From NCBI RefSeq assembly GCF_900101125.1, contig NZ_FNFL01000002.1:186001-250000 (forward strand): a stretch of DNA of 64,000 bases, read 5' to 3'. Of the stretch, positions 16,242 through 24,675 are shown piece after piece. A program made the position numbers and the translations under genes. Below the pieces are notes generated by a model, which did no database searches, had not been told where the DNA came from, and saw only the letters and a program-made list of their open reading frames with translations. The stretch is from Sediminibacillus albus (GTDB lineage: Bacteria > Bacillota > Bacilli > Bacillales > Amphibacillaceae). Each line of letters opens with the position of its first letter. The stretch's first letter is position 1.

Positions 16242-17855
16242 ATGGATAAAATATATGTTACCGCCACACCGCCTACACCTAATGGTGATCTTCATATCGG
16301 CCATTTAGCTGGACCTTACCTGGCTGCTGACATTTATTCAAGGTTTAAGAAAATGCAAGGACATGATATTTCTTATATTACTTATGGAGATGACCACCAA
16401 AGTTATGTACCAACCACTGCTAACAATAAGCAAGTAGATCCAGTAGATTTAGTAGAGGTAAATAACAAAATTATTAAAAACACCTTAAGTTCAGCTGATA
16501 TTGAAATTGATTTGTATAAAACCCCACTAGGTAATGATAAGCACATTAAATACGTACAATCATTTTTCTTAAAACTATATAATAACGGAAAACTAAGAAA
16601 AAAGACTAAAGATATATTGTTTTGCGATCTATGTGAAATGTATTTATTTGAATCTTTTGTTAAAGGGTTATGTCCATATTGTAAAAGTAAAGCATCAGGG
16701 AATTTGTGTGAAGCTTGTGGCCAAATAAATGATCCTACTGAGTTGATCAACCCTAAATGCACGATATGTAACTCGGCACCTGATACTACTCAATATACAG
16801 GTCTCTTTTTTCCAATAAATGATTACAAAAAAGAGCTACTAGAATTCTTCACTTCAAGAGAAACTTGGAGGGAGCAGCTGATTGAATATTGTAAATACAT
16901 TACATCAAAAAATATCCCTGATTATCCGGTTACCTATCCTGCAAATTGGGGAATTCCAGTTCCAGTACCAGAGTTTCAGGGGCAAGTTATTAATGTGTGG
17001 TTCGAAATGTATCCTGGTATTTTAGAAAGTATAGAATCGGCCAATATCTACAACGATTCGTACTATAAACAACAAGATGATCACACTTTAGTTCAGTTTC
17101 TTGGCTTTGACAACAGCTTCTTTAATTCCTTTTTGCATCTTGCGAGTGCATTTGCACTTGACGAAGACTCTATACTACCTGAACATATAATTACTAATTA
17201 TTTTTATCTACTTGAGGAAAAAAAATTTTCAACTAGTCAAAACCATGCCTTGTGGGGAGAAGACATATTGAGGGATATACCATCAGATAATTTAAGGTTT
17301 TATTTATCTTTAACAAATCCCGAGCATATGCAAACAAATTTTTCTCTTAATAAATTCTATGAGATAAATAATAAAATGGTGGAAGACTGGGAAGTGGTAA
17401 TCAATAATTTCATAGACACCATAAATAACGAATTTAATGGTTTAGTACCCAAAAATAAACGAATACAGTATCAAGCTTCTTGTATAGTAGCCAGAACTAA
17501 AAATAACTTAGAGAAATACTATGATTTAAATCAATTTAGTTTAAGAAAAGCTGCATTCGAGTTAAATGATTATATTGATTCACTTATGAATTTTTGGAAA
17601 GAGAAAATTTTGCCTTCAAGTAAAATAGACTATGATTTATATAAGCATTATTTATCCGATTTTAGCTACCTATTAACATCTCTAGCATTTTTTGTTTATC
17701 CCATAATGCCAAATTTCTCAAAAAAATTAATACGTAATTTAGGAGCAAGTTCTTCTGATTTATCATGGGAAAATATATTGAAGGTTCACACCTGTCAAGA
17801 GATTGGTAATGAGACTCAATTTTTCTTACCAGTGCTTTATAGGAGCACTAGATGA
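16242..17855 (+). CDS. Methionyl-tRNA synthetase paralogue, candidate amino acid activating partner of the cupin
   Basis: 537 residues, a class I synthetase of the MetRS family. The HIGH signature is intact (residues 18-21, in NGDLHIGHL). The second signature reads KFSTS (K328-S332) instead of KMSKS, losing the second lysine. The MetRS zinc-knuckle insert is present with four CxxC pairs between about residues 128 and 178, and a helical anticodon-like domain follows from about 365. The C-terminal tRNA-binding domain found in Bacillus MetRS is absent. Standing in an N-hydroxylase/cupin operon, it most likely adenylates an amino acid and passes it to the N-hydroxyamine rather than charging tRNA. 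A back-up or resistance MetRS is the main alternative, and the operon context argues against it. Confidence 0.82.
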   Translation: MDKIYVTATPPTPNGDLHIGHLAGPYLAADIYSRFKKMQGHDISYITYGDDHQSYVPTTANNKQVDPVDLVEVNNKIIKNTLSSADIEIDLYKTPLGNDKHIKYVQSFFLKLYNNGKLRKKTKDILFCDLCEMYLFESFVKGLCPYCKSKASGNLCEACGQINDPTELINPKCTICNSAPDTTQYTGLFFPINDYKKELLEFFTSRETWREQLIEYCKYITSKNIPDYPVTYPANWGIPVPVPEFQGQVINVWFEMYPGILESIESANIYNDSYYKQQDDHTLVQFLGFDNSFFNSFLHLASAFALDEDSILPEHIITNYFYLLEEKKFSTSQNHALWGEDILRDIPSDNLRFYLSLTNPEHMQTNFSLNKFYEINNKMVEDWEVVINNFIDTINNEFNGLVPKNKRIQYQASCIVARTKNNLEKYYDLNQFSLRKAAFELNDYIDSLMNFWKEKILPSSKIDYDLYKHYLSDFSYLLTSLAFFVYPIMPNFSKKLIRNLGASSSDLSWENILKVHTCQEIGNETQFFLPVLYRSTR

Positions 17856-18832
17856 AAAATTTAAAAGTGCTAAAGTTTGGCGGAACTTCATTACGTACAA
17901 GGTTTGATAAGAAAAAGATAATAGAAGTGATAGCTAAAGAACGAGAAAACGGAAACGATATCATTATTGTGGTTTCTGCAGTAGGAAGATTAGGAGATCC
18001 TTACTCTACAGATACCCTGCTAAGACACATAAAATATAGTGAAGTCTCGTCTCGAGAAATTGCATTGATTTCTTCCTGCGGGGAAATCATATCTAGTGTA
18101 ATTCTAAGTTCTCACTTAAATAAAAATGGTTTCAAATCAATTGCTCTGACAGGTGGGGAAGCAGGTATAATTACTTCAAATAATTACTTGGATTCAACAA
18201 TCTTAAATATTGATGGAGAAAGAATTCGAAGTTCAATAAATGAAGGATTTATACCAATAATAACGGGTTTTCAGGGTAATACAGAGCTAGGTAATGTAAC
18301 GCTTCTTAGTAGGGGAGGGAGCGACGTTACTGCTGCAGCATTATCTAGCTTTCTCCATGCAAATCAACTAGATATATATACGGATGTTCCTGGGATTATG
18401 ACGACAGATCCGAAAGTTTTAAACTCTGCTAAAACTTTAAAACATCTTAATTATCATTTGGCTTTAGAAATAGCAGATAACGGTGGAAAAGTTATTCACC
18501 CTGAAGCCATAAGATGGGCTGAAAAAAATAATATAAAAATAAAGATTAAAACATTAAAAGGGAAAACAGAGACCACCATAAGTCAATATGGAGATCACAG
18601 TATAACACCTGGTAAAATTGTTTGTGTTACTTCTTATGATATGGATGAAAAAAGACAAAAAGTCACTATCATTGGTAATGATTTAAACCAAAACAAAGAA
18701 CTTCACAGCTATATATCGCATTATGATATGAATATTCAATCTTTATCATTTTTTCAGGACAAGATTGAATTAGTATTACCAAAGACAAATGCAACTAAAT
18801 GTCTGAAAAATTTTCACGATAATTTCATTTAA
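17852..18832 (+). CDS. Aspartokinase-family protein, short form
   Basis: 326 residues, close to Bacillus aspartokinase I (DapG) through the kinase domain: LKFGGTSL at residues 7-14, VVSAVGRLGDPYSTDTLL, the SCGEIISSV block near 70, SRGGSDVTAAAL near 153, and YTDVPGIMTTDP near 180. After the kinase domain only about 80 residues remain, against two ACT domains in DapG, so feedback control by lysine or threonine is probably weakened. It overlaps the MetRS-like gene by 4 bases (ATGA). The simplest reading is a deregulated aspartokinase feeding the lysine or aspartate family precursor for the cluster. Alternatively it phosphorylates a carboxylate of an intermediate. No asd homologue is in the window. 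Confidence 0.82.
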   Translation: MKNLKVLKFGGTSLRTRFDKKKIIEVIAKERENGNDIIIVVSAVGRLGDPYSTDTLLRHIKYSEVSSREIALISSCGEIISSVILSSHLNKNGFKSIALTGGEAGIITSNNYLDSTILNIDGERIRSSINEGFIPIITGFQGNTELGNVTLLSRGGSDVTAAALSSFLHANQLDIYTDVPGIMTTDPKVLNSAKTLKHLNYHLALEIADNGGKVIHPEAIRWAEKNNIKIKIKTLKGKTETTISQYGDHSITPGKIVCVTSYDMDEKRQKVTIIGNDLNQNKELHSYISHYDMNIQSLSFFQDKIELVLPKTNATKCLKNFHDNFI

Positions 18833-18837
18833 CATTT

Positions 18838-18875
18838 AACAACTCAATCCTTATGGCATTGAGTTGTTTTTTATT
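18838..18875. terminator. Rho-independent terminator ending the core operon
   Basis: An 11-base stem (AACAACTCAAT with ATTGAGTTGTT) followed by a T run, between the aspartokinase-like gene and the convergent alkA. Confidence 0.88.
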
Positions 18876-18886
18876 ATTTAGAAACA

Positions 18887-19786
18887 CTAATATATCAACC
18901 TCCAAAGATAAAAGGTTGCGTATGCTTCATATCCCTTCCAAGGGGCTGCAATTTTCCTTATTTTATCTATTGGTGGTTTTTCTTCTAAATTACCTGCTAA
19001 TTTAATTGCATTGTGCAACCCCACATCGTTTATTGGAAAAGCATCAGAATACCTAACACATCTTAACAAAACGTAATGAGCAGTCCAGGGACCAATACCT
19101 TTAATTTCAATCAGTTTGTTCACAGCAGACTCAATATCACTAAAACTTTTTAACATGTTTTTTGTTATTTTTCTGTTTACAACAGCCATAGCAACTTCTT
19201 TAATATATTCACACTTTCTTCTGGACATGCCTATTTTGAATAATTCGTCTACATCCTCAGAAGCTATCTCTTTTGGTGACGGAAAATTCCAGTATTCTTC
19301 CCCGTTATAAACAGTTCTCTCTCCATACTTTTTAATAAATCTATCTTTCAATTTGGAAGCAAACACCAAATTAATTTGCTGTCCCAATACTGCCCAGACA
19401 AAAGTTTCGAACAGGTCAGGGATTCCTATAATTCTTAAGCCATAGAATTTTGTTATAGAATCTTTTAAAAACTTATCTTTTCTAGCCATATGATAAAAAT
19501 GTGTTACATTTGTATCTAAATCAAACCAGTCCCTAACATAATTTGTAACTTTTTCCACGTGTAAATTAATGTTTTCTAAATCTATAGCTTTAATTTCTAA
19601 GGACAATTGTCCTTTTTTTACTTCCCATATTCTGATAAATAACTTATCTCCCTCTATTACTAATATCTTTTTTATACTATTTTTATCAGTAATATATAGT
19701 GCATCTTCTTGGTTTCTTAAATATTCTAGATTTACTGAAAAAGAAAAATCGTTAGGACACTCAATGATTACCTGTTTTGATTTCAT
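18887..19786 (-). CDS. alkA: AlkA-type DNA-3-methyladenine glycosylase II
   Basis: A 299-residue base-excision enzyme that removes alkylated purines (3-methyladenine, 7-methylguanine) from DNA. The helix-hairpin-helix reads IEIKGIGPWTAHYVL, followed by the catalytic Asp in FPINDVGLHNAI (D254). The N-terminal AlkA domain is present and the length is as in Bacillus AlkA. AAAGGAGAC precedes the ATG. It is convergent to the biosynthetic operon. In Bacillus subtilis adaA, adaB and alkA are neighbours; here adaA and alkA lie on either side of the N-N cluster and adaB is not seen, which suggests a repair function tied to the cluster product. Confidence 0.88.
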   Translation of the reverse strand: MKSKQVIIECPNDFSFSVNLEYLRNQEDALYITDKNSIKKILVIEGDKLFIRIWEVKKGQLSLEIKAIDLENINLHVEKVTNYVRDWFDLDTNVTHFYHMARKDKFLKDSITKFYGLRIIGIPDLFETFVWAVLGQQINLVFASKLKDRFIKKYGERTVYNGEEYWNFPSPKEIASEDVDELFKIGMSRRKCEYIKEVAMAVVNRKITKNMLKSFSDIESAVNKLIEIKGIGPWTAHYVLLRCVRYSDAFPINDVGLHNAIKLAGNLEEKPPIDKIRKIAAPWKGYEAYATFYLWRLIY

Positions 19787-19896
19787 ATAATGTCTCCTTT
19801 ATCCAATCTAATTATAGATAAATTTAACATATCTAAATTAACAATAATGTTGTTATCTTGCTTTTATATCCTAATTAACTTGTAGTATGAAAAATA

Positions 19897-19925
19897 TTTA
19901 CATAAACTGGGTTATAAATTATAAA
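19897..19925 (+). promoter_or_regulatory. Candidate promoter before the small protein and APC permease
   Basis: TTTACA (19897-19902) and TATAAA (19920-19925) with a 17-base spacer. If used, its -10 would overlap an ATG at 19925, favouring a later start for the small gene. Confidence 0.4.
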
Positions 19926-19945
19926 TGAAGGAAGGATTTGATGGT

Positions 19946-20209
19946 GTGAATGCTTCATACTGGAGCTATTGGAATCATAACAAAAAATGGGCGATTATTT
20001 CATATGTAGGATCATCAAATGAAATGTATATAAAAACCTCTAAATGGACAGTAAACTCACAATATAGAAGCATACAAAATGAGTCCAAATTAAAAAATGA
20101 CAAAGTTCATTTATGGGAGTACTTCGCTCGAAAAAGAACTAATTTCACGCCAAATCTGGGAATCTACGGAACCTCATTAGAAGTGGGAGTAAGGTGTAAA
20201 AATGACTAA
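19946..20209 (+). CDS. Small protein of unknown function upstream of the APC permease
   Basis: About 87-94 residues, rich in Trp, Tyr, Asn and Lys (for example SYWSYWNHNKKW). I do not recognise the family. The GTG at 19946 is favoured since GAAGGAAGG lies 10 bases upstream and a probable -10 overlaps the alternative ATG at 19925. It overlaps the permease start by 8 bases, so it may be a translational leader or a real small partner. It might also be a fragment of a larger decayed gene. Confidence 0.4.
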   Translation: MNASYWSYWNHNKKWAIISYVGSSNEMYIKTSKWTVNSQYRSIQNESKLKNDKVHLWEYFARKRTNFTPNLGIYGTSLEVGVRCKND

Positions 20210-21443
20210 TAGAACGATAACAATATCTCAAGGTATAAGCCTGTATATCGCAGCAATACTAGGTTCTGGAGTATTGTTTGTTTCAGGAATTACCGCTTCA
20301 ATGGCTGGCCCTGCTTCGATTGTATCGTGGGCTATTGTAATATTATTTAGTTTCCCATTAGCATATAGTTTTGCGAGTCTAGCAAGAGATTTTCCTGATG
20401 CAGGTGGTACAGCAACTTTTGTTAGAAAGTCATTTGGATATCACTTAGGAAATATTGTTGGTTGGTTTTATTTTGTTACTGCTGCGGTTGGCCAAACTAT
20501 TGTTGCACTAACAGGGGCATTTTATTTGAGTAGAGCTTTTGATTTTGGATTATTTGGTGAGGTTTTGGCTGCAGTCATTTTACTATTAGTAGCTGGAAGC
20601 TTTAATTATTTTGGGATGGAAGTAAGTGGAAAAGCCGCCTTGATTATTAGCACAAGTTTATTAATTTTGCTTATTATCACTATAATTGTAGCTCTTCCGA
20701 ATGTTTCATTACTTAATTTTCAACCTTTCTTTTCTGAAGGATGGTATTCAATAGGGTCTGCAATAACCGTCATATTTTGGGCTTTTTTTGGATGGGAGGC
20801 AATATGTAATCTTTCATCTAGCTTTACAGAGCCACACAAAAATATAGTTAAAAGTTCAATGATTAGTGCAGTTATCATTGGAATCTTATTTTTATTCCTT
20901 AGTTTCGTTACAATTGGTACAGGAACTTATGGAAATGCTGAAAGCGATTTTTCTCCTGTGGCTATTATAATACAAGATACACTTGGCATAGGAGCAAAGG
21001 TTATTACTGCAATATTAGCTTATTTAATTTGCATAGGGACATCAAACGCTTTTATCGCAAGTCTTACTCAGTTGGGATATTCTTTGAGCAGAGACAAAGC
21101 CTTTCCGCGGTTACTATCTAAAATACATCCCTCTGGTGTGCCAAGAAGGATGGTAATTTTTTCAGTAGGATTTGCTATTAGCGGGATAATTATCACGGTT
21201 GCGTTATCAACAACATTTAATGATTTACTTTTTATTCCTACGTCACTTGGATTAATTGTATATGCTCTCACAATGCTTTCTGGTATTAAATTATTTAAAT
21301 TAAAAAGTAAGCCATGGATTTGTTCTTTAATATCATTTGTATTTATCTTATGTGTGATTCCTTTTTTTGAAGTATATTTACTTGTGCCTTTGGCAGTGCT
21401 GGCTTTTTATTTTATTTATATGCTAATTGTTAAACAAAGTTAA
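20202..21443 (+). CDS. APC-superfamily amino acid permease (YjeH-like)
   Basis: A 413-residue membrane protein with about 12 hydrophobic helices. The first helix is broken by the APC substrate loop (AILGSGVLFVSG), and LARDFPDAGGTATFVRKSFG and GWFYF follow as in the YjeH/amino acid exporter and GABA permease groups. It closes the AT-rich island, so it may move a precursor amino acid in or the amino-acid-like product out. Direction and substrate cannot be told. Its composition matches the island rather than the thiolase that follows. Confidence 0.8.
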   Translation: MTNRTITISQGISLYIAAILGSGVLFVSGITASMAGPASIVSWAIVILFSFPLAYSFASLARDFPDAGGTATFVRKSFGYHLGNIVGWFYFVTAAVGQTIVALTGAFYLSRAFDFGLFGEVLAAVILLLVAGSFNYFGMEVSGKAALIISTSLLILLIITIIVALPNVSLLNFQPFFSEGWYSIGSAITVIFWAFFGWEAICNLSSSFTEPHKNIVKSSMISAVIIGILFLFLSFVTIGTGTYGNAESDFSPVAIIIQDTLGIGAKVITAILAYLICIGTSNAFIASLTQLGYSLSRDKAFPRLLSKIHPSGVPRRMVIFSVGFAISGIIITVALSTTFNDLLFIPTSLGLIVYALTMLSGIKLFKLKSKPWICSLISFVFILCVIPFFEVYLLVPLAVLAFYFIYMLIVKQS

Positions 21444-21686
21444 ATATATTTGTTTAGTATCGCTTTATGTCGCAAGGAGGATCTTCAAGTCCCTCGTAAT
21501 AGGGACAATGCCTTTCATACCGAAGTGTCTTCTCCTTACCAGTGTTATGAACAGTGGCTTGGAGGAACCATTATCACGATGTATTTAAAAAGGAGGAGCA
21601 CTCTTGAAAATGGTCACTTTCTTGAACGCATTCTAGAATATTCGTCGTTCCTGTTCCCTTCTTGAAAAAACAGGAAGATATTAGGA

Positions 21687-21716
21687 TTGGCCAAAGTGTA
21701 AGCGATTACTTATAAT
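21687..21716 (+). promoter_or_regulatory. Promoter with embedded cre box upstream of the thiolase
   Basis: A -10 TATAAT (21711-21716) with a weak -35 TTGGCC (21687-21692, 18-base spacer). Between them lies TGTAAGCGATTACT (21697-21710), a good CcpA cre box in a repressing position. The rest of 21444-21756 holds no gene I can support. Confidence 0.6.
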
Positions 21717-21765
21717 ATGGATATAAAGGGATTAAAACGGCATTAACCAAAAAGGGGTGGGAAAA

Positions 21766-22950
21766 ATGGAAGAAGTAGTGATTGTTGGCGCAAAGCGGAC
21801 GCCGATTGGTGATTTTTTAGGGAGTCTAAGGAAGCATAGTGCTGTTGATTTGGGGACAGCCGCTCTTCGGGCTGCTATCCAGGACGCAGGTATAGATCCT
21901 TTGTTAATCGACGAGGTTGCCGGCGGACAGGTCTATCAGGCTGGCTGTAAAGGGAATACAGCCAGACAAATAGCGCTGGCTTCTGGCTGTTCGGAGGAAA
22001 CCGTGGCTATGACGATAAATCAGCAGTGTCCTTCCTCTTTAAGGGCAGTCGAAATAATAGCGCAAAATATTAAACTGGGTAAAATAACTGCTGGTGCGGC
22101 GGCTGGGTATGAAAGCATGACTAACGTTCCCCACCTCCTGCCAGGAGTCCGGTCAGGGCATAAACTCGGAGGCGGAAAGATCCTCGATTCTTTGTTTCAT
22201 GACGCACTGATCGATGCGTTTAATGGCTATCATATGGGTATTACAGCTGAGACTCTTGCTGAGGAGTACCAGATTAGCCGGAAGGAGCAGGATGAATTTG
22301 CGCTGCAAAGCCACCAGCGGGCCTGCCATGCCATAAATGAGGGAAAGTTTAACGAAGAAATCGTCCCACTCGAAGTAAAAGCGAAAAAAGGCATTACCAA
22401 GCTCTCGACTGATGAACATCCGAATTCGGACACGAACCTGGAAGTCTTATCCACTTTAAAACCGGCATTTAAGGACGGGGGAACAGTTACCGCCGGGAAC
22501 GCATCGAGCTTGAATGACGGAGCTGCGGCCATCATTCTGATGAGTAAAACAAAAGCAGAGGAGCTTGGCTTACAACCACTGGCCCGCATTGTCGCTTCTG
22601 CTTCTGCTGCGGTCAGTCCTAAGCGGATGGGGATTGGGGTTGTTCCAGCCGTGGAAAAAGCTTTGCATTTTGCACAGTTAGATAAGGAAGCTATTGATTA
22701 TTGGGAAATCAATGAGGCATTTGCTGCCCAATTTTTGGCAGTCAATCGAGAACTTCAGCTTGATTTAGAGCGGGTGAACGCAAATGGATCTGGAATATCG
22801 CTTGGCCATCCTGTTGGCTGTACAGGCGCACGTCTCTTAGTTTCTCTGCTGACGGAAATGGAATATCGCGGCGACAGGTATGGCTGTGCCTCACTGTGTG
22901 CAGGGGGCGGGCCGGCAGCAGCTATGGTTATTGAAAGGCTAGATGGTTAA
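21766..22950 (+). CDS. Acetyl-CoA C-acetyltransferase (thiolase)
   Basis: About 394 residues. It condenses two acetyl-CoA to acetoacetyl-CoA or runs in reverse. The nucleophilic Cys lies in [10 protein letters not shown], and the second active-site blocks are [18 protein letters not shown] (His) and [11 protein letters not shown] (Cys). The ATG at 21766 is preferred since AAAGGGGTGG sits just before it; a GTG nine bases upstream overlaps that site. It stands alone with its own cre-controlled promoter, so it is likely catabolic (butanoate or fatty acid use). Composition is clearly less AT-rich than the island to its left. Confidence 0.9.
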   Translation: MEEVVIVGAKRTPIGDFLGSLRKHSAVDLGTAALRAAIQDAGIDPLLIDEVAGGQVYQAGCKGNTARQIALASGCSEETVAMTINQQCPSSLRAVEIIAQNIKLGKITAGAAAGYESMTNVPHLLPGVRSGHKLGGGKILDSLFHDALIDAFNGYHMGITAETLAEEYQISRKEQDEFALQSHQRACHAINEGKFNEEIVPLEVKAKKGITKLSTDEHPNSDTNLEVLSTLKPAFKDGGTVTAGNASSLNDGAAAIILMSKTKAEELGLQPLARIVASASAAVSPKRMGIGVVPAVEKALHFAQLDKEAIDYWEINEAFAAQFLAVNRELQLDLERVNANGSGISLGHPVGCTGARLLVSLLTEMEYRGDRYGCASLCAGGGPAAAMVIERLDG

Positions 22951-23111
22951 TTGGCATTCGGAAGGACCTGGGGCATACCATAAATCTACTTTTAAAAGCC
23001 GAACGATAACAGCATATCAAGTCTTAAAAGGTCCTTTTCAAGTATTCGGTTGTTGACGAAATGGGATATAAATGGCAATGGAATAGTGGGTGATTCCTTA
23101 ATAGCGTTTAC

Positions 23112-23528
23112 CGTATAAGCGCTAATACACCGCGTCTCGAGTGAATCATAAGGATTGTGCTGAAAACAGTCGCAGACTTTAAGTGGAGGAAATCCACGGG
23201 GACTCCTACGGGAGGAAAGGCCTCGGTGAGACCCCGTAGAGCGCTAGCTCGAGGAGGCTCACCAGCCGCCCGCGGAAAGCGCAGTGTATTTCCGTAGCGG
23301 TTATCACTCAAGGTAGTAAGAACAGCCCGTCAGCGCTGTCAGAATACATGAACTCCAGGGGGAAAAGCACGAGTCTGAAGCCACGGGAAGAAGCGTGCCC
23401 ACGGAAAGCGAAGTATGCTGCCTGTGCAATTCCCTCCTACCAATAGAGTTGTTACTCCGCTGTTTAAATGAAGCATTATCGAACGAGTTCGAATGGTATT
23501 CGAATCACGTTCGATTTTTGCTTTGGCC
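23112..23528 (+). repeat. Left arm of a ~0.4 kb inverted repeat (intergenic repeat element)
   Basis: This arm recurs in reverse orientation at 30050-30439 with the same internal order. Matching blocks include a 23-base identical outer block (23112-23134 with 30417-30439), a GC-rich core (about 23185-23300 with 30243-30358), AAGGTAGTAAGAACAGCCC (23309-23328), and an inner 21-base identical block (23508-23528 with 30050-30070). The inner end forms a TTCGAA-rich hairpin. No protein is coded. It resembles the repetitive GC-rich intergenic elements scattered in many Bacillus genomes, from memory. The arm is less conserved between the blocks. Confidence 0.85.
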
Positions 23529-23634
23529 TTCTATACTTTTGTCCCAATCTCTTTCTTATTTCACGGTTTCATTACTATCTTTGGGACTATAAGATTACAA
23601 TACTGAAATAACATAACACTTTATTTAAAAAATA

Positions 23635-23663
23635 TTGACAAAATAATTCAGCGTCACTATAAT
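23635..23663 (+). promoter_or_regulatory. Near-perfect sigma-A promoter of the MurNAc operon
   Basis: TTGACA (23635-23640), a 17-base spacer and TATAAT (23658-23663), 28 bases before the kinase gene. A consensus promoter implies tight repression, probably by the MurR-like regulator at the operon end. Confidence 0.85.
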
Positions 23664-23691
23664 GAAGGTAACTTAAGCATGGAGGAATCGT

Positions 23692-24663
23692 ATGCCTTAC
23701 GTAGTTGGAATAGATGGAGGAGGCACAAAAACAACTTGTTTGTTTAAGCCGGTAAGCAATAATTCTCTTAAAGCTGCCAGCAATACCCAATCCGTAACAG
23801 GACAAGGAACAAATCCGCATATCATCGGATATGACGAAGTCAAAAACAGATTACAACAACTTTTGTTGCAAGGGATGAAAGCGTTTTCTGTTAATCCTCG
23901 AGAGATAGAAGCTGTTTGCTGCGGGTTGGCCGGAGTCGGGCGAAAAGAAGATGAACAGCGGGCGGAAAAGGTATTAAAAGATATTATTCCCTCTCTTCAA
24001 TTTTCCGAATCTTGCAAATTCAGGGTTTGTTCTGATTCCTATATAGCGCTGCGGGGAGCCATGCAGCCAAGTGAAACAGAAGGGGTTCTAGTCATTTCAG
24101 GCACAGGCTCGAATGCTTTAGGGATGTCCAGGACGGGAGCTATATTTAAAAGCGGCGGCTGGGGTCACATTTTGGGGGATGAAGGCAGCGGTTATCAAAT
24201 CGGTTTACAAGCATTAAATAAAGTGACAAGAGCATATGATGGAAGAGACAAGGATACGATGCTTACCAGATTGATCTTAGAAAAACTCCAGCTGCAAAAG
24301 GTAGAAGAACTGGTCAGTTACATATATGGGAACAAGCAGGAAAAGAAGGATATTGCCACATTCGCAGAACTGGTGATTGCTGCCTCGGAACAAGGAGATG
24401 AGATTTCCCTTGAAATAATTCGTCAAGCAGCAGCCGAACTAACCAACCATGTGGAAAGCTTATTTCTGAAAAATCAAGATTTCAATCAACAAACACCAAT
24501 CTGCACTACAGGATCGATATTTAAATATTCTAAGCTGTTGACAAGCAGCTTTAGGGAAGGCTTGCAGCAAAGAAAACTAGGAATCTATCAGGAAGCTTAC
24601 GGCAGTCCAGTATTCGGGGCTGCAATTACTGCAGAAGAGTTAATCCATCCATTTCGAAAGTAA
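23692..24663 (+). CDS. murK: BadF/BadG-type sugar kinase, probable MurNAc/GlcNAc kinase (MurK-like)
   Basis: A 323-residue ATPase-fold kinase. It opens with the phosphate loop VVGIDGGGTKTTCLF, and carries CCGLAGVGR near residue 83, VISGTGSNALGMS near 140 and GWGHILGDEGSGYQIG near 160. This matches N-acetylglucosamine/N-acetylmuramic acid kinases. It is followed directly by the MurNAc-6-phosphate etherase, so it should phosphorylate free MurNAc (and maybe GlcNAc) brought in by the ABC importer downstream, in place of the PTS uptake used by Bacillus subtilis. Confidence 0.85.
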   Translation: MPYVVGIDGGGTKTTCLFKPVSNNSLKAASNTQSVTGQGTNPHIIGYDEVKNRLQQLLLQGMKAFSVNPREIEAVCCGLAGVGRKEDEQRAEKVLKDIIPSLQFSESCKFRVCSDSYIALRGAMQPSETEGVLVISGTGSNALGMSRTGAIFKSGGWGHILGDEGSGYQIGLQALNKVTRAYDGRDKDTMLTRLILEKLQLQKVEELVSYIYGNKQEKKDIATFAELVIAASEQGDEISLEIIRQAAAELTNHVESLFLKNQDFNQQTPICTTGSIFKYSKLLTSSFREGLQQRKLGIYQEAYGSPVFGAAITAEELIHPFRK

Positions 24664-24675
24664 GGTGTTGAGCAT

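Noticed and set aside
16242-17855. Housekeeping or resistance methionyl-tRNA synthetase
   Set aside because: The changed KMSKS motif, missing C-terminal domain and tight coupling to a cupin and an aspartokinase argue for a biosynthetic role.
23108-23311. Minus-strand frame rich in Pro, Arg and Ala
   Set aside because: It is the complement of the GC-rich repeat arm; similar frames arise in the other arm.
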